A stretch of DNA of 10,070 nucleotides, taken from the NCBI GenBank assembly GCA_903893675.1, contig CAITNA010000120.1, positions 1 through 10,070 of the forward strand, given 5' to 3'. This document shows positions 1-5,332 of the stretch, one piece after another. The position numbers and the translations under genes are program-made. The notes below the pieces were generated by a model. It did not search any database. It had not been told where the DNA came from and saw nothing but the letters and a program-made list of their open reading frames with translations. The first letter of the stretch is position 1. Each line of letters begins with the position of its first letter. Origin of the DNA: an uncultured Micrococcales bacterium (GTDB taxonomy: Bacteria; Actinomycetota; Actinomycetes; Actinomycetales; Microbacteriaceae).

Positions 1-897
1 GCCTCGGGCCTTGGCAAAACCCACCTGCTTCACGCGATCGGCAACTCGGTTCGCTCCGAATACCCTGGCCTTCGAGTTCGCTACGTCTCGTCGGAAGAAT
101 TCACCAACGACTTCATCAACTCGCTGCGCGACAACCGCCCGGCTGCTTTCCAGGCGGAATATCGCCAGGTCGACGTGCTGTTGATCGACGACATCCAGTT
201 TTTGGCAGACAAAGAGCAGACCCAAGAGGCGTTTTTCTACACTTTTGAGGCCCTAAACAAGTTCAACAAGCAGATCGTGCTCACCTCAGACCAGCCGCCA
301 ACCAAGCTTTCGGGCTTCGAGGAGCGCCTGACCAGCCGATTTGCCAAGGGTTTGAGCACCGACGTTCAGGCCCCAGAGCTTGAGACCCGCATCGCCATCC
401 TTCGCAAGAAGGCCGAATACGACCGCGCCGAGGTTCCAGACGACGTGCTCGAGTTCATTGCGAAGCGCGTTTCGAGCAACGTTCGCGAGATCGAGGGTGT
501 TCTCAACGGCCTGGTTGCCTACTCTTCACTGCACCGCAAGCCGATCGACATGGTCACGGCTCAGACGGTTCTCAAGGATTACTCCCCAATAGGGCAAGAC
601 ACCATCGTTACCGCATCCGAGATTATTGCCACGGTTGCCAAGTACTACAACCTGTCGGTTGACGATATTCACGGCAAGAGCCGCACGTCAGCTATTGCTC
701 AGGCCCGTCAGATCGCGATGTATCTCTGCCGTACTCTGACCGACCTTTCGTTGCCAAAAATCGGCCAAATCATTGGTGGCAAAGACCACACCACCGTTCT
801 TTATGCACACGGCAAAATTGCCCAGGAAATGAAGCACCGCAAGGGCATTTACAACGACGTTTTGCAAATCGAAGACCGTATCAAGGCCAGCCGCTAG
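1..897 (+). CDS. dnaA: Chromosomal replication initiator DnaA (5'-truncated by window edge)
   Basis: DnaA is the AAA+ ATPase that binds DnaA boxes at oriC, melts the origin and recruits the helicase. The frame is open from base 1, so the gene begins upstream; 298 C-terminal residues are present, and domains I-II and the first Walker A residues are missing. Visible parts, in fragment numbering: Walker A remnant GLGKTHLLHAIGN (3-15), Walker B LLIDDIQF (60-67) with Asp63-Asp64, a sensor-I-like VLTSDQPP, and the SRF motif whose Arg113 fits the arginine finger. The C-terminal helix-turn-helix domain IV contains ARQIAMYLCR and the signature GGKDHTTVLYAHGKI (259-273). The Asp-His-Thr that reads DnaA boxes is intact; Lys replaces the usual Arg before it. 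The gene ends with TAG at 895-897, followed 14 bases later by a perfect DnaA box. Identification is secure. Confidence 0.98.
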   Translation, partial: ASGLGKTHLLHAIGNSVRSEYPGLRVRYVSSEEFTNDFINSLRDNRPAAFQAEYRQVDVLLIDDIQFLADKEQTQEAFFYTFEALNKFNKQIVLTSDQPPTKLSGFEERLTSRFAKGLSTDVQAPELETRIAILRKKAEYDRAEVPDDVLEFIAKRVSSNVREIEGVLNGLVAYSSLHRKPIDMVTAQTVLKDYSPIGQDTIVTASEIIATVAKYYNLSVDDIHGKSRTSAIAQARQIAMYLCRTLTDLSLPKIGQIIGGKDHTTVLYAHGKIAQEMKHRKGIYNDVLQIEDRIKASR

Positions 898-911
898 CCT
901 GTGCTAAAGCC

Positions 912-920
912 TGTGGATAA
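912..920 (-). promoter_or_regulatory. DnaA box (exact, minus orientation)
   Basis: TGTGGATAA is the exact reverse complement of TTATCCACA. It lies 14 bases after the dnaA stop within CCTGTGGATAAC, the same 12-mer that opens the second box cluster at 5042-5053. It is the only box here facing left. Confidence 0.85.
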
Positions 921-980
921 CTGGCTTTTTCTGGGTATAAAACCTCAATAACTCCAGCCAAACTGTTAGTTCTAGGATTT

Positions 981-1008
981 TCATCCACAAGCAACATAGT
1001 TATCCACA
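981..1008 (+). promoter_or_regulatory. Pair of DnaA boxes
   Basis: TCATCCACA (981-989, one mismatch) and TTATCCACA (1000-1008, exact) lie in the same orientation, 19 bases apart start to start. AT-rich sequence (TTTTATTAACA) follows from about 1010. Confidence 0.8.
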
Positions 1009-1077
1009 GTTTTATTAACAGCTGTGTAAACATCTTTCACCGTTGTAGTTCCCAATGAATTTCTGGCCCTCAGCAGT

Positions 1078-1114
1078 TTGTCCACAGTTTCCACAGAGGT
1101 TATTAATGATGTTG
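1078..1114 (+). promoter_or_regulatory. DnaA box pair with adjacent AT-rich trinucleotide-like tract (candidate unwinding site)
   Basis: TTGTCCACA (1078-1086) is followed immediately by the weaker GTTTCCACA (1087-1095), then GAGG, then TTA-TTA-ATG-ATG-TTG (1100-1114). This order of box, box, short G-rich spacer and 3-base-periodic AT-rich tract recalls the bacterial basal unwinding element with its DnaA-trio. Only the two TTA units fit the published trio pattern well, so the unwinding role is tentative while the first box is solid. Confidence 0.5.
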
Positions 1115-1286
1115 TCTTTAAAGAGAGTTAATTCAAGAAAACCAACGGAGCCGGTTTTGAGAGACTCGATCCAAGTTTGATTACTGATTTCTCAGCTTGG
1201 TTCATCCTGGTCGAGAGTCAGTGTCTGCGCTTTGTGCCAATATTAGAAACCGACCACTCGGTCATTTCAAAAGTTAGGTCACTTCC

Positions 1287-2426
1287 TTGAAGTTTCAAGT
1301 CAATCGCGATGTCTTAAGTGACGCAGTTGCATTCGTAGCTCGATTCCTTCCTCAACGACCAACCAATCCTGCTTTTGGTGGAATCCTCATCGAGGCTGAT
1401 GCAAACGCAGTTCGTCTTTCAGTTTTTGATCACAAAGTTTCTGGCCAGGTTGAAATCATTGCCAAGGTAGAAAACTCTGGTCGTGTTCTTATTTCGGGTC
1501 GACTTCTTGGTGACCTCGTAAGCAAGCTTCCAAACCAGCCGGTTGAATTCACGTTGAATGGTTCGACTTTCAACATGGTTTGTGGCAGCACCAAAATTGG
1601 TTTCCCAGTAATGGACGTAAACCAGTTCCCAACCCTTCCTGAGATTCCAACCGTTTCGGGATCGATTTCTGCAGAAGCATTCGACACCGCCGTTCACCAG
1701 GTTTCGGTTGCCTCCTTGCGTGATGAGCTCGAGCCAATTTTCGCGTCGATTCAAATTGAGACTGCAGGCAGCGAACTCTCATTGCTTGCGACCGACAAAT
1801 ACCGCATGGCGCTCGTCGAGATCAAGTGGAACCCAAGCTCAAAAGATTCAGACACCACGGTCATGGTTCCGACCAAGACCCTGCTCGAAGTTGCCAAGAC
1901 TTTCGGCAACACCGGCGACATCGCTGTTTCGATTATGAACACTGAAGACCGCCAAATGATTGCCTTCCAGGCCCAAAACAAGTCGGTTACCGCCGGCCTC
2001 ATCAAGGGCGGATTCCCGCCAATCAAGACCATGTTTGCCGCCGAAGTTGCTAGCTATGCGGTTGTCTCAAAACAGGAGCTGCTCGAGGCTACTCGCCGCG
2101 CGATGTTGGTTGTCGACCGCGATCACCACATGCGATTCAACTTCAACGCCGGGTCAATCAACATCACAACCAACCCAGGTGAGCTCACACAGGCGAGCGA
2201 AGAAGTTGATGCTGAGCTAGTTGGAGACCCGCGCGGAATGGAACTCAAGCCGCAGTTTGTTATCGACGGACTCTCTGGAATTCATACTGAGTTCGCGAAA
2301 ATCGGCTTGACCAACATGCACGACAATCCAGCGAAGGCAAGCCCGTTGCTGCTCGCTCCGCACTCGGCGAAGAACGACAGCGACAGCTTCCGCTACCTTT
2401 TGCAGCCTCGCCTGCTGTCTAACTAA
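1287..2426 (+). CDS. dnaN: DNA polymerase III beta subunit (sliding clamp)
   Basis: The beta clamp forms a ring around DNA that tethers DNA polymerase III and recruits repair and mismatch factors. The 379-residue product has the usual length and the typical opening MKFQVNRDVLSDAV. ATDKYRMAL (168-176) matches the conserved ATDRYRLA segment of domain 2, and GGFPPIKTMF (241-250) stands where the G-FP-Y/I motif lies. The start is TTG: an in-frame TAG at 1275-1277 excludes a longer form, no ATG is near, and AGG (1276-1278) sits 8 bases upstream. A TTG start would lower translation relative to ATG. The C-terminus reads YLLQPRLLSN instead of the common YLLMPVRL that lines the partner-binding pocket. 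The first half is relatively AT-rich (28 of 60 GC at 1441-1500). The gene follows the candidate origin, as in most bacteria. Confidence 0.97.
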   Translation: MKFQVNRDVLSDAVAFVARFLPQRPTNPAFGGILIEADANAVRLSVFDHKVSGQVEIIAKVENSGRVLISGRLLGDLVSKLPNQPVEFTLNGSTFNMVCGSTKIGFPVMDVNQFPTLPEIPTVSGSISAEAFDTAVHQVSVASLRDELEPIFASIQIETAGSELSLLATDKYRMALVEIKWNPSSKDSDTTVMVPTKTLLEVAKTFGNTGDIAVSIMNTEDRQMIAFQAQNKSVTAGLIKGGFPPIKTMFAAEVASYAVVSKQELLEATRRAMLVVDRDHHMRFNFNAGSINITTNPGELTQASEEVDAELVGDPRGMELKPQFVIDGLSGIHTEFAKIGLTNMHDNPAKASPLLLAPHSAKNDSDSFRYLLQPRLLSN

Positions 2427-2458
2427 TTTTTAAAAAGCAAAAAACCGAAAGGCAAACC

Positions 2459-3349
2459 ATGACCCACATTGGTCTAATTGGACTCGGCAAGATGGGTGGC
2501 AACATGCGCCAGCGTCTTCGCAACAACGGAGTCGAAGTAACCGGATACGCACGTAACCGCGATGTATCTGACGTCGACTCAGTCAAGGATCTGGTTGCCG
2601 CGCTTCCAACTCCTCGCACTGTTTGGGTAATGGTTCCTCACGGAGCACCTACCGATGAGGTAATCGACGAACTGACCAAGCACCTCGAGCCTGGCGACCT
2701 GATCATCGAAGGTGGAAACTCACGCTTCAGCGAAGACATCAAGCACGCCGCCGCGCTCAAGGAGCACGGCATCGGCTACCTCGACTGCGGTGTTTCTGGT
2801 GGAGTGTGGGGCCTTGAGAACGGTTACGGCCTAATGGTTGGCGGCGACGATGCACTAGTTGCTCGCGCCATGCCGATCTTCGATGCCTTGCGCCCAGAGG
2901 GCAAGCGCGAAGAGGGCTTCGTGCACGTTGGCGATGTAGGCGCCGGTCACTACGCCAAGATGGTCCACAACGGCATCGAGTACGGCATGATGCAGGCTTT
3001 CGCAGAGGGCTACGAGCTTCTCGCGAAGAAGGACATCATCAAGGATGTTCACGGCACCTTTGCTGCATGGCAGCGCGGAACCGTGGTTCGTTCATGGTTG
3101 CTCGACCTGCTGGTTCGCGCGCTTGAAGAAGAGGGCCCGAACCTCGACAAGATCCGCGGCTACGTCGAAGACTCTGGCGAAGGCCGTTGGACCGTTGAGG
3201 AGGCAATTGCAAACTCTGTGCCAATGCCGGTTATCACCGCATCGCTCTTCACTCGTTTCGCATCGCGCCAGGATGACTCTCCTGCAATGAAGGCGGTTGC
3301 AGCATTGCGCAACCAGTTCGGCGGACACGCAGTCAAGAAGGCCGACTAG
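2459..3349 (+). CDS. gnd: 6-phosphogluconate dehydrogenase, decarboxylating (short form)
   Basis: This enzyme oxidatively decarboxylates 6-phosphogluconate to ribulose 5-phosphate in the pentose phosphate pathway (cytosol). The 296 residues place it in the short-form family rather than the ~470-residue form. The Rossmann motif GLGKMG is at 8-13, the substrate loop GVSGGVWGLENGYGLM at 111-126, catalytic Lys167 with the HNGIEY segment (170-175), EDSGEGRWTVEEA (237-249) and the family-typical end RNQFGGHAV (284-292). The end of the second beta strand reads GYARNRD, lacking the Asp that usually selects NAD+ in this family, so NADP+ use is possible. The ATG has a clear GAAAGG (2447-2452) six bases upstream. 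Its position between dnaN and recF is conserved in many actinobacteria without known functional linkage to replication. Confidence 0.96.
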   Translation: MTHIGLIGLGKMGGNMRQRLRNNGVEVTGYARNRDVSDVDSVKDLVAALPTPRTVWVMVPHGAPTDEVIDELTKHLEPGDLIIEGGNSRFSEDIKHAAALKEHGIGYLDCGVSGGVWGLENGYGLMVGGDDALVARAMPIFDALRPEGKREEGFVHVGDVGAGHYAKMVHNGIEYGMMQAFAEGYELLAKKDIIKDVHGTFAAWQRGTVVRSWLLDLLVRALEEEGPNLDKIRGYVEDSGEGRWTVEEAIANSVPMPVITASLFTRFASRQDDSPAMKAVAALRNQFGGHAVKKAD

Positions 3350-3359
3350 TTTTCTGAAT

Positions 3360-3378
3360 TCGCCTCATACCGGGGCGA
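3360..3378. other. Short hairpin between gnd and recF
   Basis: TCGCCTC (3360-3366) can pair with GGGGCGA (3372-3378) around a five-base loop, with one G-U pair. It is followed by TCAAAAACG, not a T tract, so it is not a standard intrinsic terminator. It may attenuate read-through from gnd into recF or mean nothing. Confidence 0.25.
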
Positions 3379-3407
3379 TCAAAAACGCAACGATTGGCGG
3401 GTGACAG

Positions 3408-4568
3408 ATGTACATAAAGCATCTGTCGCTCGCCAATTTTCGCAACTACGAGCATGCCGAAGTTGAGTTGGGCCGCGGGGTAAACCTGTTCGTTGGTGAA
3501 AACGGCCACGGCAAGACCAACCTGGTTGAGGCAATCGGCTATCTCTCGACGCTTCGAAGTCATCGTGTTGCGGGCTATGAATCATTGATTCGCATTAAAC
3601 AAAATTCCGCCTCGATCCGTGCGATGGCGCATCACAATGATCGCGATGTTCTTGTCGAATACGAAATGAATCGCGGTTCGGCAAATCGCGCAGCAATCAA
3701 CAAAAATCAATTGACCCGCCCCCGCGACATTTTGGGTTCGGTCATCAGCGTGACCTTCGCTCCCGAAGATGTCGAGCTGGTGCGCGGAAATCCGAGCGAT
3801 CGCCGAGACTTCATCGATGACCTACTCGTGCAGCTAACCCCTCGCTTCGCCGGAGTAATCGCTGACTACGAGCGCGTTCTCAAACAACGCAACACCTTGC
3901 TGCGCACCGCTAAACAAACGGGCGCCAAGGGCACAGCACTTTCAACGCTTGATGCCTGGGATGAACAACTCGTCAAGTTCGGCTCGGAAATCATCGCCGG
4001 TCGCGTCGCACTGGTTAACAAACTCAAACCATTTCTTGAAGAGAGCTACGCCGCGATTGCTCTCGCGCGAGTTGCGGTTGAGGTGCTGGTCAAGTCATCA
4101 ATTGCAACCGCGCAAATTTCGTTCGATGACGATGCAGAGCTCGACTCGATGCTCATCGAAGATGCCGCAGCAATCTCAAAGATTTATCACGACAAACTTC
4201 GCGAGATCCGGGTAAAGGAACTCGAACGCGGAATCACTTTGGTTGGACCACATCGCGACGATCTAGTTTTCTTGCTTAACGAGCTTTCGGCTAAGACCCA
4301 ATCGTCGAGTGGCGAAACCTGGTCTCTCGCCCTCGCACTGCGTTTGGCATCGTTGAACTTGCTTCGCCAGGATGGCCGCGCCGGCGATCCGGTTCTGATT
4401 CTCGACGACGTCTTCGCAACCTTGGATGCCGGTCGCCGCAGTCGCCTGGCAAACCTCGTTGCATCGAACGAGCAGGTTTTGATTACAGCAGCCGTGGCCG
4501 ACGATGTACCATCTGAACTTCACGCGAAAGTTTTCACAGTCACGAATGGAGTTGTTCAGCATGGCTAG
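3408..4568 (+). CDS. recF: DNA replication and repair protein RecF
   Basis: RecF is an SMC/ABC-like ATPase that with RecO and RecR loads RecA at single-strand gaps and helps restart stalled forks. The 386-residue product starts MYIKHLSLANFRNYEHAEVE, typical of the family. Walker A is GENGHGKT (30-37), the ABC signature region is SSSGETWSLALALR (299-312), and Walker B is PVLILDDVFATLD (328-340). GPHRDDL (280-286) is another RecF hallmark. The ATG is the first possible start because an in-frame TGA (3402-3404) lies just upstream; the ribosome-binding site is weak (GGCGGGTGA region). It overlaps the next gene by 8 bases, so the two are probably translationally coupled. Confidence 0.97.
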   Translation: MYIKHLSLANFRNYEHAEVELGRGVNLFVGENGHGKTNLVEAIGYLSTLRSHRVAGYESLIRIKQNSASIRAMAHHNDRDVLVEYEMNRGSANRAAINKNQLTRPRDILGSVISVTFAPEDVELVRGNPSDRRDFIDDLLVQLTPRFAGVIADYERVLKQRNTLLRTAKQTGAKGTALSTLDAWDEQLVKFGSEIIAGRVALVNKLKPFLEESYAAIALARVAVEVLVKSSIATAQISFDDDAELDSMLIEDAAAISKIYHDKLREIRVKELERGITLVGPHRDDLVFLLNELSAKTQSSSGETWSLALALRLASLNLLRQDGRAGDPVLILDDVFATLDAGRRSRLANLVASNEQVLITAAVADDVPSELHAKVFTVTNGVVQHG

Positions 4569-5040
4569 CGACTTCACGCAAGAGTTTTATTACCGGATGC
4601 GCGAGGCCGTAACCGGTCGGCTGTCACGCGATGCAAAGCGCATCCGTGAAAAGGAAAAGCAGAAGTCCAAGCCATTCGATCGCGGCCGCGAGCCGATTAA
4701 GGCTGGCACCACAATCGACGGACTTTTCGAGACCTACCGCTGGCAAGGCAAGGTCGCAGAGGCCGACCTGTTCAATCGTTGGAACGAAATCGTCGGCGAC
4801 GTGAATGCCGAGAACTCGAAACCTGAAACTCTCGTTGATGGCACTCTGACCGTGCGCTGTCGCACCACCGCTTGGGCGACTCAGCTGCGTTTGATGCAGG
4901 CAGAGATCTTGGCCCGAGTGGTCGAGGCCCATGCTGATCTCGGTATTGAAACCCTCAAGTTCTTAGGGCCTGATGCCCCGTCCTGGAAGAAGGGCCCACG
5001 TTCGGTGCCTGGCAGAGGTCCGCGAGACACCTACGGGTAG
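4561..5040 (+). CDS. dciA: DUF721 protein, replicative helicase loader/operator DciA
   Basis: DUF721 proteins encoded beside recF in actinobacteria (Rv0004 in Mycobacterium tuberculosis) are DciA, the ancestral partner that delivers DnaB to the origin. The product has 159 residues. A basic, probably disordered N-terminal part (about 14-50, rich in Lys and Arg) precedes the compact domain GLFETYRW...LFNRWNEIVGDV (54-81), then LTVRCRTTAWATQLRLM (96-112) with Trp105, which likely corresponds to the conserved functional tryptophan of mycobacterial DciA. The C-terminus SWKKGPRSVPGRGPRDTYG is the characteristic actinobacterial tail. ATG at 4561 is preferred because GGAG (4548-4551) lies nine bases upstream and the frame overlaps recF by 8 bases; in-frame ATGs at 4504 and 4546 lie deeper inside recF. 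Its presumed target, dnaB, is the next gene. Confidence 0.92.
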   Translation: MASDFTQEFYYRMREAVTGRLSRDAKRIREKEKQKSKPFDRGREPIKAGTTIDGLFETYRWQGKVAEADLFNRWNEIVGDVNAENSKPETLVDGTLTVRCRTTAWATQLRLMQAEILARVVEAHADLGIETLKFLGPDAPSWKKGPRSVPGRGPRDTYG

Positions 5041-5041
5041 C

Positions 5042-5071
5042 CCTGTGGATAACCTGTGGATAAGTGGATAA
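5042..5071 (-). repeat. Tandem 11-bp repeat forming three head-to-tail DnaA boxes
   Basis: CCTGTGGATAA occurs twice in direct tandem (5042-5052 and 5053-5063), followed by GTGGATAA (5064-5071). The 11-base period puts the two exact boxes on the same helical face, as expected for cooperative DnaA binding. The array begins two bases after the dciA stop codon. Confidence 0.85.
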
Positions 5072-5091
5072 CTTAACCCGCTAGTTGAAGG

Positions 5092-5132
5092 TTATGCACA
5101 AGCCTCACCCAAGGGTTTAAGGTTTATCCACT
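5092..5132 (+). promoter_or_regulatory. Two rightward DnaA boxes
   Basis: TTATGCACA (5092-5100) fits the Escherichia coli consensus TTATNCACA. TTATCCACT (5124-5132) has one mismatch. They start 32 bases apart, about three helical turns, and lead into the AT-rich middle of the region. Confidence 0.7.
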
Positions 5133-5181
5133 TATTTGATTCACAGCCTTTTGCCCAGTAAATACAGGGATTTTGCTGCAT

Positions 5182-5262
5182 TTTTCCACAGTTCTCCACA
5201 ACACAATTGGGGTTATCCCCACGCAACATCGGCGTTTTCCACAAGTTATCCACATATCCCCA
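5182..5262 (+). promoter_or_regulatory. Helically phased array of DnaA-box-like sites
   Basis: Five same-strand sites start at 5182, 5192, 5213, 5235 and 5246. The steps are 10, 21, 22 and 11 bases, all close to whole helical turns. Only the last (TTATCCACA) is exact; the others carry one mismatch, and a two-mismatch site follows at 5254. A run of low-affinity sites anchored by one strong site resembles the arrays along which DnaA filaments grow in known origins. Confidence 0.7.
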
Positions 5263-5332
5263 CACAGGTTGATTTGAATCGGGGATGTCGTAGGCCGATG
5301 CTAGAACCTAATTCGAAGCTATTGGAGGCCCC

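Larger units (their letters stand above)
898..1286. other. oriC: dnaA-dnaN intergenic region, candidate chromosomal origin (oriC)
   Basis: This 389-base non-coding gap is AT-rich and lies where most actinobacterial origins are found. It contains DnaA-box matches to TTATCCACA: TGTGGATAA at 912-920 (minus orientation, exact), TCATCCACA at 981-989 (one mismatch), TTATCCACA at 1000-1008 (exact) and TTGTCCACA at 1078-1086 (the variant common in actinobacteria). A weak GTTTCCACA abuts the last at 1087-1095. AT-rich stretches at about 1009-1035 and 1100-1140 are candidate unwinding sites. The right part (about 1141-1286) has no further boxes and should hold the dnaN leader, including a small hairpin at 1249-1262. 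The location and boxes are seen directly; origin function is inferred from family precedent. The box density is lower than in the second cluster at 5041-5262, so this may be only part of the origin. Confidence 0.75.
5041..5332. other. dciA-dnaB intergenic region with dense DnaA-box cluster, candidate second origin element
   Basis: This 292-base non-coding gap has at least ten 9-mers matching TTATCCACA with zero or one mismatch between 5044 and 5254. Leftward boxes: 5044-5052 and 5055-5063 (exact) and 5063-5071 (TTATCCACT). Rightward boxes: 5092-5100 (TTATGCACA, fits TTATNCACA), 5124-5132 (TTATCCACT), 5182-5190 (TTTTCCACA), 5192-5200 (TTCTCCACA), 5213-5221 (TTATCCCCA), 5235-5243 (TTTTCCACA) and 5246-5254 (exact). 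A weaker ATATCCCCA lies at 5254-5262. The middle (about 5110-5185) is AT-rich with no strong boxes between 5133 and 5181. Positions 5263-5332 form the dnaB leader. The box density exceeds that of the dnaA-dnaN gap. It is probably an origin module or a DnaA-responsive control region of dnaB; sequence alone cannot decide. Confidence 0.8.

Noticed and set aside
1163..1220. Inverted-repeat-like pieces in the dnaN leader (CCAAG at 1171-1175 with CTTGG at 1196-1200; GACTCGA with TCGAGAGTC)
   Set aside because: Matches are short and interrupted, with a long unpaired centre; no convincing stem or riboswitch pattern.
2421..2446. TTTTTAAAAA after dnaN as a terminator
   Set aside because: It is a small AT palindrome without a GC stem, only 20-30 bases before the gnd start, whose ribosome-binding site follows at once.
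4504..4560. Longer DciA starting at ATG 4504 or 4546
   Set aside because: These starts lie deeper within recF and add residues unlike the family N-terminus. The ATG at 4561 has GGAG at suitable spacing and a short 8-base overlap.
5274..5307. Possible dnaB promoter: TTGAAT (5274-5279) with TGCTAGAAC extended -10-like element (5299-5307)
   Set aside because: The spacing between the two hexamers is 22 bases, too long for a standard promoter, and the -10 match is only 4 of 6. A promoter in this gap is likely but cannot be placed.
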